Assembly: GCF_900143285.1 (NCBI RefSeq)
Contig: NZ_FRDN01000004.1
Span: 251,878-315,877, forward strand
Reading direction: 5' to 3'
Source: Desulfitobacterium chlororespirans DSM 11544
GTDB taxonomy: Bacteria > Bacillota > Desulfitobacteriia > Desulfitobacteriales > Desulfitobacteriaceae
Length of the DNA: 64,000 nt
Shown: positions 18,701 to 28,161 of the stretch, one piece after another
Layout of the letters: each line of letters starts with the position of its first letter
Position numbering within the stretch: the stretch's first letter is position 1
The notes under the pieces: generated by a model
The model's database searches: none
Seen by the model: only the letters and a program-made list of their open reading frames with translations
What the model was told of the DNA's origin: nothing
Translations under genes and position numbers: made by a program

Positions 18701-21700
18701 TTCGTAGAGCCTGTTTGGTATCAGTCCGGTAATTTTACCGTCGCTTCCGCCATAGCTGCCTGCATCGGTTTTCCCCAGCCCGGCGGGGGCATCCTGAGTT
18801 CCCTTATCCACAGTAATCGTGGCGGTTATTTTTGCGCCGGCCTGATGGGTAGATGTTTCCGCTGTTATAAGGCCAATTTCTATGGTTCCTGCTTCGGTGA
18901 CCGTAAGAAGGTTACCCGAAACGGTTCCTGCTCCGGTGCCGCCTTCCTCTACCGTAAAGGTTTGCGAGCCTGCGTTGGAATCCACCGTAAACAATCCGGA
19001 CACGGCGGTAAGATCGATCTCCGTTCCGCCATAGGCAACGGTTGCAGCACCGGCTGTGTTGTTTACCGGTAATCTAGATTCCCACTGTGCATAATAGGTA
19101 GCTGATGAACCGGTTGCAGATGTTACCTTGCTGCCGCCGGTACCTGCTGTATACCAGCCCTTAAAAGGAGAATCCCCTTTTGTTGGTGCATTAAAAGTAG
19201 TTGCCAAGGTATCGCCATTAAACAAATACTCCGTTTTAGCGGCGGTATCACCATCAATATTTCCGCCGTTCAGATTGTAGGTAATTTTCTGCGGGATTGC
19301 ACAAAGATATGCTCCGTATATCCAGGGCTGCTCGCCCGGAATATTACCATATTCCTGATAGCGTACTACAGTCAGCAGTAAACTCTTACTTCCACTGCGA
19401 ATGTCTATTTTGGAGCCTTCGGAATATGTACCACGTGCCTTATAATTGCCATCGTCTATATACCAAGAACCAACATCGTTAATTAATTCAGTTAATGGCG
19501 TGGATGTTCCAAGCCACTCCACACCCTCATTTACATCAGCTATATTTGTATAGCTTCCACAGTCTCCAAAATCCACAACATACATCAATGTATATCCACT
19601 TGGAATAACAGGAACATTCGTAATCGTCGCATATCCGTACTTATCAAATGCTACTGTGGGTGAAATCTCCTGTCTTGTTCCACTTGGCGTAAAAGCTGCA
19701 CCAACCGTCAGGATGAAGGTCAGCGTCGCGTCCGGTGCTGTGCCGTTGCCGGCGGTCAGTTCAACAGGGTAGCTGCCCGCTGCAAGTCCTGCCGCTATAT
19801 CCAATTTCTTCGTAGTATCATTCCATGTAATACTGCCATTGCCGGAAGTCTTGGTCACTGTCACCGGAGCTGTTCCGGTTATGGTGTATACTCCGGTGGA
19901 GGTGACGCTATATCCTTCGGTCAAGCCCATTGCTGTGGGGCCGGTGATGCCGGGAGCCACAGAGGCCGGCGTTACTGTTACATTCACTTTATAGTAAAGC
20001 GTGGTGCTTTCGTCCTGGGCTACCACTTTGATGATGAAGAAGTCCCCGTTGCTGACAGCTTCGTTTCCATAAGGAGCAGCACCTGTAAAAGCTGCTTCAT
20101 CCGGAGATGCCCCCGAAGCATATTTGACCACCTGCACCGTTGCATTGCTGTCGTTGGAATCGAACAGCGTCACATAGGAGCCTGAATTGCTGGTATCCGC
20201 CGCCTGCTCTGCACTTAGGGTAACTGAGCCTGCCACTACCGAGGCAAGTGCCCCATGGGGTGTTCCCAAATCTGTCACGGTCTGGCCTTTGACCGTCGGA
20301 GATGCTTTCAGCGTTGCATCATTGTTTAAGGCTGCCTCCCTGCTGATAGTGACCGCATAGTATTTGATGGTGGTTTCGTCTTGCGCCGTGACCTTGATGT
20401 AGGCTGTGGTGGCTCCGCCTTCAATGAGAGCTATAGTGGAGCTTCCTGTTATCTCTTCGGTAAATCCTGCATTAGAGTAAAGCTTCGCCGTAGCGTTGGC
20501 TGCTGTCCCTATATCTGCAAGCCCAATACTGGATTTTTCATTGGCTACAGTGATGGTTGCGGTCTTCGGTTCTCCGCTTGTTCCTGTTTCACTGCCTGCC
20601 GTAATAGTCTCTCCCAGTACGCTGCTTAAGCCGGCATCACTGCTTGCAGATCCCGAATCTGAGATAGGGATGATATTCTCAAGCTGGAAGTCATTAAACA
20701 ATGTATTCCTCGTAAATCCCGATGAACCAGGTGAAACTGAAATGGCGACTTTATTAAGCCCGGTAAAACCGTCCAAAGGTATTAAGATACCCTTCGTGTC
20801 TATTTGGTGTAATGGAGCAATACCTTTCGCGAAGGTAACACTTTTTACTTGATTTTCTGAACTATCATATCCTGTGATAGTAATATCGCCAATTTCGTAA
20901 TCCAAATCAACTTTAAATGAAGTTAAAGTAAAAATACTTGTGGGGCTGGTAATAAAAAAGCCCTCCACTGGATCAGCAGCCATGATACCCATATTCTCGT
21001 CAATTGCGGGATGCATTCCTTCATCATCTCGATCTTGAAATCCCCAAATCTCATTGTCTATCCCTGTTGCTGCACTCACCTGGAACTTTATATCACTTCC
21101 GCCTATATCATTACTTGCTTGAAAAGTACCACCTGCAGTATCTTCGTAAGACTTGCCGTCCTCTATTATACTTCCTGAAAAAACCTTAACCTCCTGATCA
21201 AAATCAAAATGCCAGGTCCCTGAAATTGAGGACGCGGAAGGAATGGCTGTGAAGTTTTGAGAGGTTTGATTTGCATTAATACTTCCATAGGTATAGCTTG
21301 CCGGTGTAAATGTATATCCGCTTTTGCTGGGTGCCACCGTTCCAGACCAGCCGGAAGGTACATCTAACAAATATATGCCGCTGCTGTCCGCCGTCACCGT
21401 TTTTGCAGTGCCATCATTATAGCTTAAGACTGCCCCCCCGATCCCAGCATTTCCCGATATGGTCATCATGTCAGAAGAATATTGATTTCCGGTGACACTT
21501 AGAGTCCCTGGTCCGGATGCAGTAAAGTCAATCGTCCCCGTAACTCCGTATATAAAACTTGTTACAACCAGAACATAGGTCTGGCCTGCGGTAAGGGATA
21601 TATTTGAGAGTCTTGATTTAAAATTATTATTATCGTTATACAATTCATTATCAATATAAGCGATATCGTCATTGGCATAGAGCAGCCCCGTCATCGGAGA

Positions 21701-22129
21701 TTCCGGATTAAAAGAACCATCATACAGAAAAAGGACCGTATCATCTGTCGCACCTATCGGACTTTGTGGTGTGCCGTAACCGTAATAAGTGGCTGCCGGT
21801 GATAAATTTGCGGACGCAACCTCAATGGTATAGTCCCCAGTAGTATCTGGTGTAAGACTTCTGGTAAAATAGTTATATGAATCAGAACTTAGTTCATATC
21901 CTATAAAATTCGCTATTTGTCTCGTTGAATCATTATCACCGTTCGAAAAAATATCAAGTCTGTGAAAAGTGTTTGTAGTCGTCAATTCACCTGAAAAATT
22001 TACCGGAGACGGACTGGCATACACCGGTGTACTTCCCATGAAGCACTGCCAAAAAAGCAACATGGACAATATCACACTTAACAATGCGCGAGGTCTTTTT
22101 CTCCTTCGTTTGTTTTCTTCCTTTGTCAT
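15740..22129 (-). CDS. Large secreted multi-domain protein with CWB2 repeats
   Basis: A 2129-residue protein with a basic N terminus, hydrophobic core and VYAS cleavage region, so it is exported. Modules in order: a pre-peptidase-like region, a carboxypeptidase-regulatory-like strand set (SVTGNQYSSDMMTISG), a Cadherin-like beta-sandwich repeated near residues 500-590 and 1510-1590, an InlB/Flg_new-type repeat (ITYNLNGGNIDGD), a Calx-beta domain (GSDYTATSGTLNFADG), a Ser/Thr/Pro linker, and three CWB2 repeats in the last 310 residues (phrases NYPDALAGSVLA, GGANRYETA). CWB2 anchors proteins to secondary wall polymers in Clostridia. A role in adhesion or wall architecture is likely; no enzymatic motif was seen. 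It is a single-gene unit with GGAGG upstream of the ATG. Confidence 0.85.
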   Translation of the reverse strand: MTKEENKRRRKRPRALLSVILSMLLFWQCFMGSTPVYASPSPVNFSGELTTTNTFHRLDIFSNGDNDSTRQIANFIGYELSSDSYNYFTRSLTPDTTGDYTIEVASANLSPAATYYGYGTPQSPIGATDDTVLFLYDGSFNPESPMTGLLYANDDIAYIDNELYNDNNNFKSRLSNISLTAGQTYVLVVTSFIYGVTGTIDFTASGPGTLSVTGNQYSSDMMTISGNAGIGGAVLSYNDGTAKTVTADSSGIYLLDVPSGWSGTVAPSKSGYTFTPASYTYGSINANQTSQNFTAIPSASSISGTWHFDFDQEVKVFSGSIIEDGKSYEDTAGGTFQASNDIGGSDIKFQVSAATGIDNEIWGFQDRDDEGMHPAIDENMGIMAADPVEGFFITSPTSIFTLTSFKVDLDYEIGDITITGYDSSENQVKSVTFAKGIAPLHQIDTKGILIPLDGFTGLNKVAISVSPGSSGFTRNTLFNDFQLENIIPISDSGSASSDAGLSSVLGETITAGSETGTSGEPKTATITVANEKSSIGLADIGTAANATAKLYSNAGFTEEITGSSTIALIEGGATTAYIKVTAQDETTIKYYAVTISREAALNNDATLKASPTVKGQTVTDLGTPHGALASVVAGSVTLSAEQAADTSNSGSYVTLFDSNDSNATVQVVKYASGASPDEAAFTGAAPYGNEAVSNGDFFIIKVVAQDESTTLYYKVNVTVTPASVAPGITGPTAMGLTEGYSVTSTGVYTITGTAPVTVTKTSGNGSITWNDTTKKLDIAAGLAAGSYPVELTAGNGTAPDATLTFILTVGAAFTPSGTRQEISPTVAFDKYGYATITNVPVIPSGYTLMYVVDFGDCGSYTNIADVNEGVEWLGTSTPLTELINDVGSWYIDDGNYKARGTYSEGSKIDIRSGSKSLLLTVVRYQEYGNIPGEQPWIYGAYLCAIPQKITYNLNGGNIDGDTAAKTEYLFNGDTLATTFNAPTKGDSPFKGWYTAGTGGSKVTSATGSSATYYAQWESRLPVNNTAGAATVAYGGTEIDLTAVSGLFTVDSNAGSQTFTVEEGGTGAGTVSGNLLTVTEAGTIEIGLITAETSTHQAGAKITATITVDKGTQDAPAGLGKTDAGSYGGSDGKITGLIPNRLYEYKKDGGAYTAATANTSGEITGLSAGTYVVRLAGNDLYHAGSDSAEIIIGQATQPGVLAFSNAAYTIGEDGGGVTITVTRTGGSNGAVSVDYATSDGTATAGSDYTATSGTLNFADGDAASKTFTVAISQDAILEGNETVNLTLSNATGGATLGQSSATLTIMDDEVASPNVTANDLTNQITGADNTMEYSTNGGTTWTAYDSANPPTFTGNQTVQVRIKASGSNPAGPATTLTFTVNLSEDAAVTTKATSYNISGNTIQSNTAVIHIDVTVESFLGNLNKHENAAWKIIPEGTPMASPTDFANATAKAAAAKLAKGDKLAVLAEDGVTLKVYAMVLTESNDAGMAGIAGTAIIAGNEAGTKEAPKTASVNVAHAKSSIGLADIGAAANATVKLYSDAAFSQEITGSSTLALTSGGATTAYIKVTAQDGTTVQYYKVTINRAASSRSDNDDDSSPSTSNPTPTPTQPTTPANPAAIPVNVTDNHANSTTKTIHAQITNDSNGTKTLSFKPQEAILEKKPNGTIQVKNLANGTESQFKVTFDLGNGQKIAIGRIEVKVDKDGAISLTSTLIDPYGIILDSATNQPITGVDVKLYYADTARNRASGKTPDTLVALPTLTGFEPNDNANPQVSNSYGAYAYMVFPQSDYYLLATKAGYERYKSPIITVEQDIVKWDFKMHQSLSGVQRLFGSNRIETAIAIAQANYPGKVTNVVLATATNYPDALAGSVLAYKLNAPLLLVGSTAQDQESLLNYLKEHVETAGTITILGGTGAVPAAVEERIQAHGYSQIIRLGGANRYETALRIAEELKVEQGRPVILVYGGNYPDALSVSSAAAAIQSPILLVEKNGISEGVKNKLAQIKPIKVYIIGLEGVISQQVEDGVAQLTSLKQENIIRIGGPDRYQTSLAVAEYFNLSGKNIGIATGNNFPDALAGSVYAANHNAPILLLNDTIPNDVMDYLKSREMTGATIFGGEAVINAEIEQKLRELIK

Positions 22130-22415
22130 ATAATCGCATTCCTCCTCTTAAATAGTCCCCCCATGTCTTATGGACAAAGATAGCTTGATTTTAATTGTAG
22201 CAAGCGTTTCTCGCAAAAATCTCTCAAACCTCATCAAGGCAGGTATTTAATAAAAAATCACACATAGGATAATAAATTCTCCTAATGTGCGTTCATTCGT
22301 GCTTTGGCGATTGCCGAGGGGGTCAGGAAATAATGTGCCCCATTTTTAAAGTGACAATCTCATTTCTCATAGTTAAAAATCTGTGAAAAAATCGGTTCTT
22401 TGGCCAAATACTTAG

Positions 22416-22464
22416 TTGACAAACCCGTTTTACACTTGTAAAATTAAATTGTTCGACATTTGTA
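22416..22464 (+). promoter_or_regulatory. blaI promoter with overlapping BlaI/MecI-type operators
   Basis: A -35 TTGACA at 22416-22421 and a -10 TAAAAT at 22439-22444 are 17 bases apart. TACA-CT-TGTA at 22431-22440 overlaps the -10, and a second site GACA-TT-TGTA lies at 22455-22464. Both match the TACA-N2-TGTA pattern bound by BlaI/MecI repressors, so the pair is autoregulated. In the 350-base gap before it I see no other gene. Confidence 0.8.
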
Positions 22465-22482
22465 AAATAAGGAGCGGCAGAT

Positions 22483-22851
22483 ATGACAGACCTACAAAAG
22501 ATTCCCGACAGTGAGCTGGAAATCATGATGATTATCTGGGATGCGGATGAAGGAGTAACCTCCGATTACATTATGGATCGCCTGGATAAGACCTGGCAGA
22601 AAACCACCGTGCTTAATTTTTTAAGCCGGCTTGGCGACCGCGGCTTTTTAACAGTTCATAAGCAAGGCCGGTTCAATGTTTATCAAGCCCTGGTAAAAAA
22701 AGAGGATTATCTGCAAAAGGAAAGCAAGACATTTTTGCGGAGAATGCACCACAATTCCCTGACCAGCCTGGTTGCCTCCCTTTATGACGGCGCCGGCATT
22801 TCCAAGGAAGATTTGCAGGAGCTGAAAAAGTTTATCGAGGAGGCGGAATAA
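22483..22851 (+). CDS. BlaI/MecI/CopY-family repressor
   Basis: A 122-residue winged-helix repressor: an ELEIMMIIWDADEGVTS start, a recognition region TWQKTTVLNFLSRLGDRGFL and a C-terminal dimer region ending in acidic residues, as in BlaI and MecI. It binds TACA-N2-TGTA sites at its own promoter and is inactivated when the cognate M56 sensor protease cleaves it. The gene is directly followed by the M56 gene, with overlapping stop and start (TAAATG). No beta-lactamase lies next to it, so the regulated output is unclear. Confidence 0.9.
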   Translation: MTDLQKIPDSELEIMMIIWDADEGVTSDYIMDRLDKTWQKTTVLNFLSRLGDRGFLTVHKQGRFNVYQALVKKEDYLQKESKTFLRRMHHNSLTSLVASLYDGAGISKEDLQELKKFIEEAE

Positions 22852-24806
22852 ATGCTGGGCAATATTCTCCTGGTTTCCCTCACCATGTCGCGGTCATTGT
22901 CTTGCTGCTCATGATTTCGCCTTTGTTACATAAAAGGTACAGCGCCCAATGGTGTTACCTTGTCTGGCTGGTATTAGCCCTCCGCCTGATCATTCCCTGG
23001 CGGTTTGAACTGCCTGACGCCCCTGTCAACCTACCCGTGCCGCCCCAACAAACGATTATGTTTCAACAAGACGGCAGGCCCGGCCTGTTCATGGGCAATG
23101 GCCACCTGGAAAACAGCCACAACCCGCCGGCGGCTGCATCTGATTCAGCCTCAGCTCCAGTCTCTGCCGTCATCCCTGATTCCGTCTCTGCTTCAGTCTC
23201 TGCATCCATCTCTGATTCAGCCACTGATTCAGTCTCAAACTCAGCCCTGGCCGCGGCAGATAACACCCCCGTGATCACCCTGCAGGAACTATTGCTTATC
23301 CTTTGGGCTTTGGGGGCCGGGTCCTTCTTCCTGTTCCATCTGATCAGCTATACACGGTTCAGGAGAAAAATCAAGCCGTATTGCCGCAAGGCCGATCCCG
23401 CGGTGCCGGACAGCGTTTTCGAAAGTGTCTTGCTTGACCTGAAAATCAAAGGCAGGCCCCAGCTTCTCAGCTGTTCTGAAAGCGCAAGCCCCATGCTGAC
23501 AGGCTTTTTCAAACCGGCAATCTTATTGCCTGACCTGGAGTATACCCGGGAGGAGTTGTCCCTCGTCCTGCAGCATGAGCTTACTCACTACAAACGGTAT
23601 GATACCTGGTATAAGCTGCTTTTGCTGGCAGCCAATTCCGTCCACTGGTTCAATCCTCTCGTCTATTTCATGGTCAAGGCGGCCAACCGGGATCTGGAGT
23701 ATTCCTGCGATGATCTGGTGATCAAAAACGGCGACCTGAGTTTCAGGAAAAAATATTCCCTTACCATTCTGAAAACAATGCAAACCCAGCAGCCGCCGGC
23801 CCTTTCCACAGGGTTTTCCGCAAGCGGCAAAAGTGCCAGGAGCAGATTTGCCAATATTTTAGACGGCCAAAACAAAAAGAGAGGAGTTTGGGCGCTGATT
23901 TTGGTGCTGGGTCTGGCCGCTGTCAGCAGCACCCTGGTCGCCTGCAATCAGGTGCAGGAAAGCGTCAATAGCCAGGAAAGTACCAATATCCAGGAAAGCG
24001 CCAATAGTCTGGAAAGCAACCCAGTCCGGCCGCCGGGCAGTTATGCCGAAAATTTATATCAATATCAAGGTACTGATGTGGACGATAAGGTGAGAGTAAG
24101 TGCCCTTGTCCAGGCCCTTCAATTTACGGATTTGCCTGTACAATCCATCGAGATCAAAACGGACAGCGAACCTTATCGGATTACGGTCAAGTATCAGGTG
24201 GGCAGCCGGGCTGATTATCGCTTTCCCCAGGATATTCTCACCGGCTTAAGCAGAAATGCGGCTGTGCTGTTCAGCTTAATTCCCGAGGCCGACCATATTT
24301 CTTTGGATCTTTACGATGAGTATGGCTACTTTAGCGGGAGTCCTTATAGCCGGGAGGATTTAGATACATATTACGGCATGGAGTATTTTACAGCTGATAG
24401 GGTGAACGAAGCCGCAGGCAGCCTGGAGTCCTTTACCAATTACCTGGACCAGGTTGCCGCCCTGAAAAATGCGGAGGAATTTTACAGTGAGGATAAGCTG
24501 ATCAGGAAGCAACACGAGGAAATGATGAAGCAGGTCTATGCTGTGATCGGGGATGACTGCGAACTCATCGCAACCAGTTTCATTGCCAACAACCCTATGA
24601 ATTTTCGGGGAACGATCACAGAAGCCATGGCCGTGAGTCCCGAAATTCAAAAACTGGCGGAGCAAAACGACCTGCTGGCCCAATACAAAGACAAAGAGAT
24701 AACCTTCTCAGTCCATACTAGTCGCAATTTTAAAATAAACGGCCCCTATACCAATTATCTGTTTGCCTTTGACGGAGAGAAAATGATTGCTTATACCCAA
24801 TTATAG
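22852..24806 (+). CDS. M56-family (BlaR1/MecR1-like) sensor peptidase, frameshifted near the start
   Basis: Membrane metalloprotease with the zinc motif HELTH (in LQHELTHYKRYDTW), a gluzincin fold, a transmembrane segment before Cys of VACNQ, and an extracellular DUF4825-like sensor domain (YQGTDVDDKVRVSALVQAL). The natural start is the ATG overlapping the blaI stop, giving MLGNILLVSLTMS, typical for the family; that frame closes after 20 codons, while the rest of the protein continues in another frame from GTCGCGGTC (V-A-V-I-V). One base is missing near 22887-22890. An in-frame TTG at 22902 would give a 634-residue product without the first helix. It is either a true pseudogene, a programmed or sequencing frameshift, or rescued by TTG initiation. 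Confidence 0.75.
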
Positions 24807-24858
24807 GCAGCCGGCGCTGTGTGCTATATATAGATACATTAAAAGAAGGAAGATGACT

Positions 24859-25428
24859 ATGCCAAATGAATTAAAACGCTGTGATTGGGCGGTAAGAAGC
24901 AAGCTGGAACAGGAGTATCATGATCAGGAATGGGGCGTTCCCGTTCATGACGATAAAAGGCTATTCAAGATGTTAATTTTAGAGGGTAAGCAGGCAGGGT
25001 TGAGCTGGGCTACCATCTTAGCAAAAATGGCTACCCTTTGCAGGGCTTTTGACGATTTTGACCCGGCGATTCTTGTAACTTATGATCAGGTGAAAGTAGA
25101 AGAACTTCTCCAAAATAACGGAATTATTAAGAACAGGCAGAAAGTCAATGCTGCTATCAGCAACGCCAAGGCATACTTTACAATCTGTGAGCAATTCGGT
25201 TCTTTAGACAACTATTTATGGTCCTTTATCGATCATAAACCCATTGTTAATTCCTGGCTTACCCTGGAGCAGGTTCCCTCCAGTACCTCTGTTTCCGATG
25301 CCATCAGCAAAGACTTGAAGAAACATGGTTTTAAATTTGTGGGAACGACCACCATCTATGCTTTTATGCAGGGTGTGGGGATGGTCAATGACCATTTGAT
25401 TTCCTGCCCCTTTTATCAGCGCAATTAG
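24859..25428 (+). CDS. tagI: DNA-3-methyladenine glycosylase I
   Basis: A 189-residue protein with the family signature RCDWAV...YHDQEWGVP at its start, EGKQAGLSWATIL in the helix-hairpin-helix region and the C-terminal zinc-binding HxxxC-type pattern (VNDHLISCPF). It removes 3-methyladenine from alkylated DNA in the cytoplasm. The second of two nearby ATGs (MPNELKRC) is best spaced from the GAAGGAAG site. It stands alone between the M56 gene and a decayed topoisomerase fragment. A decayed copy of its 3' end occurs near 15.4 kb. Confidence 0.9.
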   Translation: MPNELKRCDWAVRSKLEQEYHDQEWGVPVHDDKRLFKMLILEGKQAGLSWATILAKMATLCRAFDDFDPAILVTYDQVKVEELLQNNGIIKNRQKVNAAISNAKAYFTICEQFGSLDNYLWSFIDHKPIVNSWLTLEQVPSSTSVSDAISKDLKKHGFKFVGTTTIYAFMQGVGMVNDHLISCPFYQRN

Positions 25429-25434
25429 CTTTAG

Positions 25435-25480
25435 ACATACGGCCTGTTTCCACCTCTTCGACCTCCAGCCCCATAATGAA
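25435..25480 (-). pseudogene. Fragment of the topoisomerase VI-like gene
   Basis: Read on the minus strand it encodes MGLEVEEVETGR, nearly identical to MGLEIEEVETGR in the topoisomerase-like protein of 33.1-35.3 kb, and the DNA match runs about 35 bases. It is too short to be functional. The following gap to 25702 holds no gene that I can support. Confidence 0.65.
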
Positions 25481-25702
25481 ATTTGTTTTCTTATTGCTGA
25501 TATTTTCTGCGATTTTTCCCGTCAGATTTAAACCAAGGCAGGCTCCTAAGAAGTAAATGGTGTTCAACAGTAATCACCAAAGAATCCTCGCCGGCCTAGT
25601 AAAGGTATCAGATAACTGTCAAAGGCGAGGTAATCATCTGTCCCAACATGACCCAATGCCATTGGTTGTCTTTTCATGTTTAACAAATGCTGAGTCGTGA
25701 TG

Positions 25703-27412
25703 CTATAATAATTGAATATTGTACTCCTTGATCTTCCGATAAACAGTCGTCTTGCTTAAGCCCACCAAGTTTGCGGCAACACGCACATTATTTCCGGTTA
25801 TAGTCAAAGCCTTTCTAATCATTTCTTCCTCTGTTTCGTGGATCGAGGTCATTTGCGGGAATTTATCCGCTGGCGCATTAGCCTTCGGCACCTCCAGATT
25901 TCTAGAGAGGCTGGCTGGCAGGTCTTGCATTTTAATCACCGGGCCCTCACAGATATTTGCTGCGTATACCATAGCATTTTTCAACTGCCGAATATTTCCC
26001 GGCCAAGTGTAATTGAAAATAAACGCTTCCGCTTCTCTGCTCAGCATAAAGGGCGGATGTCCCGCCTTCCTGCAGCTATCTTCAAGAAAGTAGTTAGCCA
26101 TTAATACGATATCCTGTCCCCGTTCCCGAAGAGGCGGTAGTGCCAGTTGAAGAATTTCCAGCCGGTAATATAAGTCTGCTCGGAATTTTTTCTCTTGAAC
26201 CAATTTAAAAAGATCACAGTTAGTCGCAGCAACCAAGCGGAAGTCCACATGAACGTCTTTGTTGCTGCCCAGGCGCATGACCTTTTTATCCTCCAGGACA
26301 CGTAAAAAATTGGGCTGTATCTCTAACGGCATATCACCGATTTCATCTAAGAATAAAGTTCCTTCGTGGGCAAGTTCAATTTTACCTGCACGTCCTTTGT
26401 TTTCGGCACCGGTGAAAGCTCCGCCAACATATCCGAATAATTCACTGGCGATGAGGTTGCTGGGAAGGGCAGCGCAATTAATGGCCACAAAGGAGCCGCT
26501 TCTGCCGCTGGCCTGATGAATAGCCTGCGCAAACATTTCCTTACCTGTGCCGCTCTCTCCGATAATTAAAATTCCGTTATCCGTTCGAGCAAAGCGGGCA
26601 GCTGTCCGTACTGCAGTATGGAGCTGCGGGCTTTCGCCTTTAATGCCGGCAAAGCTGCAGTCCAGTATGTGATCTTCTTCAAAACGGCTAGGATATAGTA
26701 TATTTCCACTCCCTGCTGAATGGCTGCGCTTGGAAAGCTCCAACTGGCTTTCAACCGTATAACGAAGAGTATTCGTCCAAAGTAAAATCCTATGAAGGGT
26801 CTCATCATCGAGGGCAGCATCGTTGATATGGTTTATCGTCGTGATAACCCCAAGTTGATTACCTTGAGCATCGCAAACTGGTGAAGAGGTTGCCAACTGA
26901 TGCTCCAAGGCTTTGCAATAATGCCGTGACCCCGCTAACAGCACGGTTTTTCCGTATTCCAAGCAAAGAGATGTGGAAGAGGTTCCGACAGTTTCTTCTC
27001 TCCATATTGAACCGCTATGAGGATTTAACCTCAGGAGCCGCGGCTGGTCCGTCAAGTCAAGTAATGTTCCGTTTTCGTCGAAGATCGTCAGTGTGGTCGG
27101 CAGGTTTAGCAAGGGTAAAAGTGCGCTGAAATACATCTTTGTTAAGTCAATAAACTTTCTCTTATCGCGCAATAAGGCATTCAATTCCATGGATCTGCGC
27201 ATATAAGTAAGCTCCTCCATGTAGGGATCAACTTTCATTCCTTTACATCGCTGCCAGGAAGCGGCTACCTCCGGCTCTAATAAACTCGATAAAGTCGTGT
27301 TCAGATTTTTTTTGGCAAATGAATCTTTAAAAAGGCTGATGGCTCTTAAGTTATCCAAATCTACCTTAGGTGTGGTGAGAACGCCTTGATCATTGTTAAA
27401 GGAAAGTACCAT
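25703..27412 (-). CDS. Sigma-54-dependent transcriptional activator (AcoR-like)
   Basis: A 569-residue enhancer-binding protein: an N-terminal GAF-like sensor region without a receiver domain (first 230 residues), an AAA+ domain with Walker A GESGTGKE, the sigma-54 contact loop GAFTGA and Walker B GTLFLDEIGDM, and a C-terminal Fis-type helix-turn-helix (NNVRVAANLVGLSKTTVYRKIKEY). The start ATG follows GGAGGTG; an upstream GTG is less likely. Signal binding by the GAF part is presumed. It very likely drives the divergent sigma-54 promoters between the molybdopterin oxidoreductase operon and the UPF0280 pair 4 kb away. A -10-like TATAAT lies upstream of it. Confidence 0.9.
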   Translation of the reverse strand: MVLSFNNDQGVLTTPKVDLDNLRAISLFKDSFAKKNLNTTLSSLLEPEVAASWQRCKGMKVDPYMEELTYMRRSMELNALLRDKRKFIDLTKMYFSALLPLLNLPTTLTIFDENGTLLDLTDQPRLLRLNPHSGSIWREETVGTSSTSLCLEYGKTVLLAGSRHYCKALEHQLATSSPVCDAQGNQLGVITTINHINDAALDDETLHRILLWTNTLRYTVESQLELSKRSHSAGSGNILYPSRFEEDHILDCSFAGIKGESPQLHTAVRTAARFARTDNGILIIGESGTGKEMFAQAIHQASGRSGSFVAINCAALPSNLIASELFGYVGGAFTGAENKGRAGKIELAHEGTLFLDEIGDMPLEIQPNFLRVLEDKKVMRLGSNKDVHVDFRLVAATNCDLFKLVQEKKFRADLYYRLEILQLALPPLRERGQDIVLMANYFLEDSCRKAGHPPFMLSREAEAFIFNYTWPGNIRQLKNAMVYAANICEGPVIKMQDLPASLSRNLEVPKANAPADKFPQMTSIHETEEEMIRKALTITGNNVRVAANLVGLSKTTVYRKIKEYNIQLL

Positions 27413-27597
27413 TCTTCTCAAACACCTCCAATAAGCTTCCAGGTGCACTCCCCTATTTTAAATATTGGGTTATGCAATAGTGTACATTTTTATTATACCC
27501 CTAATACTAAAGGGTTACCATCCAGTTAATTTCATGATTGAAAATTTTACGCTTAACGGGCCACCCAAAAATAGGCGACCCGTTTATTAATTTGTAT

Positions 27598-27738
27598 TTA
27601 TTCTTTAGTTGACTCATTGCTTTCCTTTTGGGTTAGATTTGCCTTGCATTTTAAGCAGGTTTTCGCCGTGGCAGGGTTTACTGCACCACATTCGGGACAT
27701 TTAACCGGTTTTCCGGCTGTAGGTGGACGAAAGCACAT
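27598..27738 (-). CDS. Small zinc-ribbon protein (46 residues)
   Basis: A short frame with ATG after AGGGGG at 9-base spacing. It has two Cys pairs, CPEC and CLKC, 14 residues apart, as in a rubredoxin-like zinc ribbon, followed by a charged tail. It is the last gene of the molybdopterin oxidoreductase operon and 44 bases from the SpoVAE-like gene. Its role is unknown; a metal-binding accessory or assembly protein is possible. Confidence 0.65.
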   Translation of the reverse strand: MCFRPPTAGKPVKCPECGAVNPATAKTCLKCKANLTQKESNESTKE

Positions 27739-27782
27739 AATGAATTACCCCCTAATATGAATATATGATAAGTTTAAGCTGC

Positions 27783-28151
27783 TTATTTTGCACCCATGCT
27801 TTTGCTTGTGGGGCCTTTCGTAACGGCTACGCGCACGGCCCCTGACACTATACCAATACTAGTTAAAATCATTAAAAGGCCAAGTATTATCGCGATTGGC
27901 ATGGGATTACCGCCAAGAAATGCCATAAACGAACCGCCAATCGCATTGCCGGCACCGATACACATAAGTGCTAACCCGGCACCGCCCCAGCTGCCGAGTG
28001 CATCCATCATGCCATAGGGTGTGAGCAGCGCACCTAAGGCTATGCCTAAAACAAGGATTCGTGGCGGATCGAGTTTGGTAAACATCATGAAGATCTGAAA
28101 CAAAGCACAGAGGATCCCGCCCAGTAGAAAAGCATTAATGTACATCATCAT
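27783..28151 (-). CDS. SpoVAE-like small membrane protein
   Basis: A 122-residue protein with four hydrophobic helices. The pattern AFLLGGILCALFQIFM...L.P...L.L.I..GALL...G..D.L...GGAG........GNAI follows the SpoVAC/SpoVAE plan closely (compare SpoVAE: VVGGLICVIGQ, GAGA, SFGNS). SpoVA proteins move dipicolinate during sporulation. Here the gene sits inside a redox operon, so a membrane role for the oxidoreductase (anchor, channel) is an open possibility. The start is the first of three ATGs after AGGAGG. Confidence 0.65.
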   Translation of the reverse strand: MMMYINAFLLGGILCALFQIFMMFTKLDPPRILVLGIALGALLTPYGMMDALGSWGGAGLALMCIGAGNAIGGSFMAFLGGNPMPIAIILGLLMILTSIGIVSGAVRVAVTKGPTSKSMGAK

Positions 28152-28161
28152 GACCGACCTC

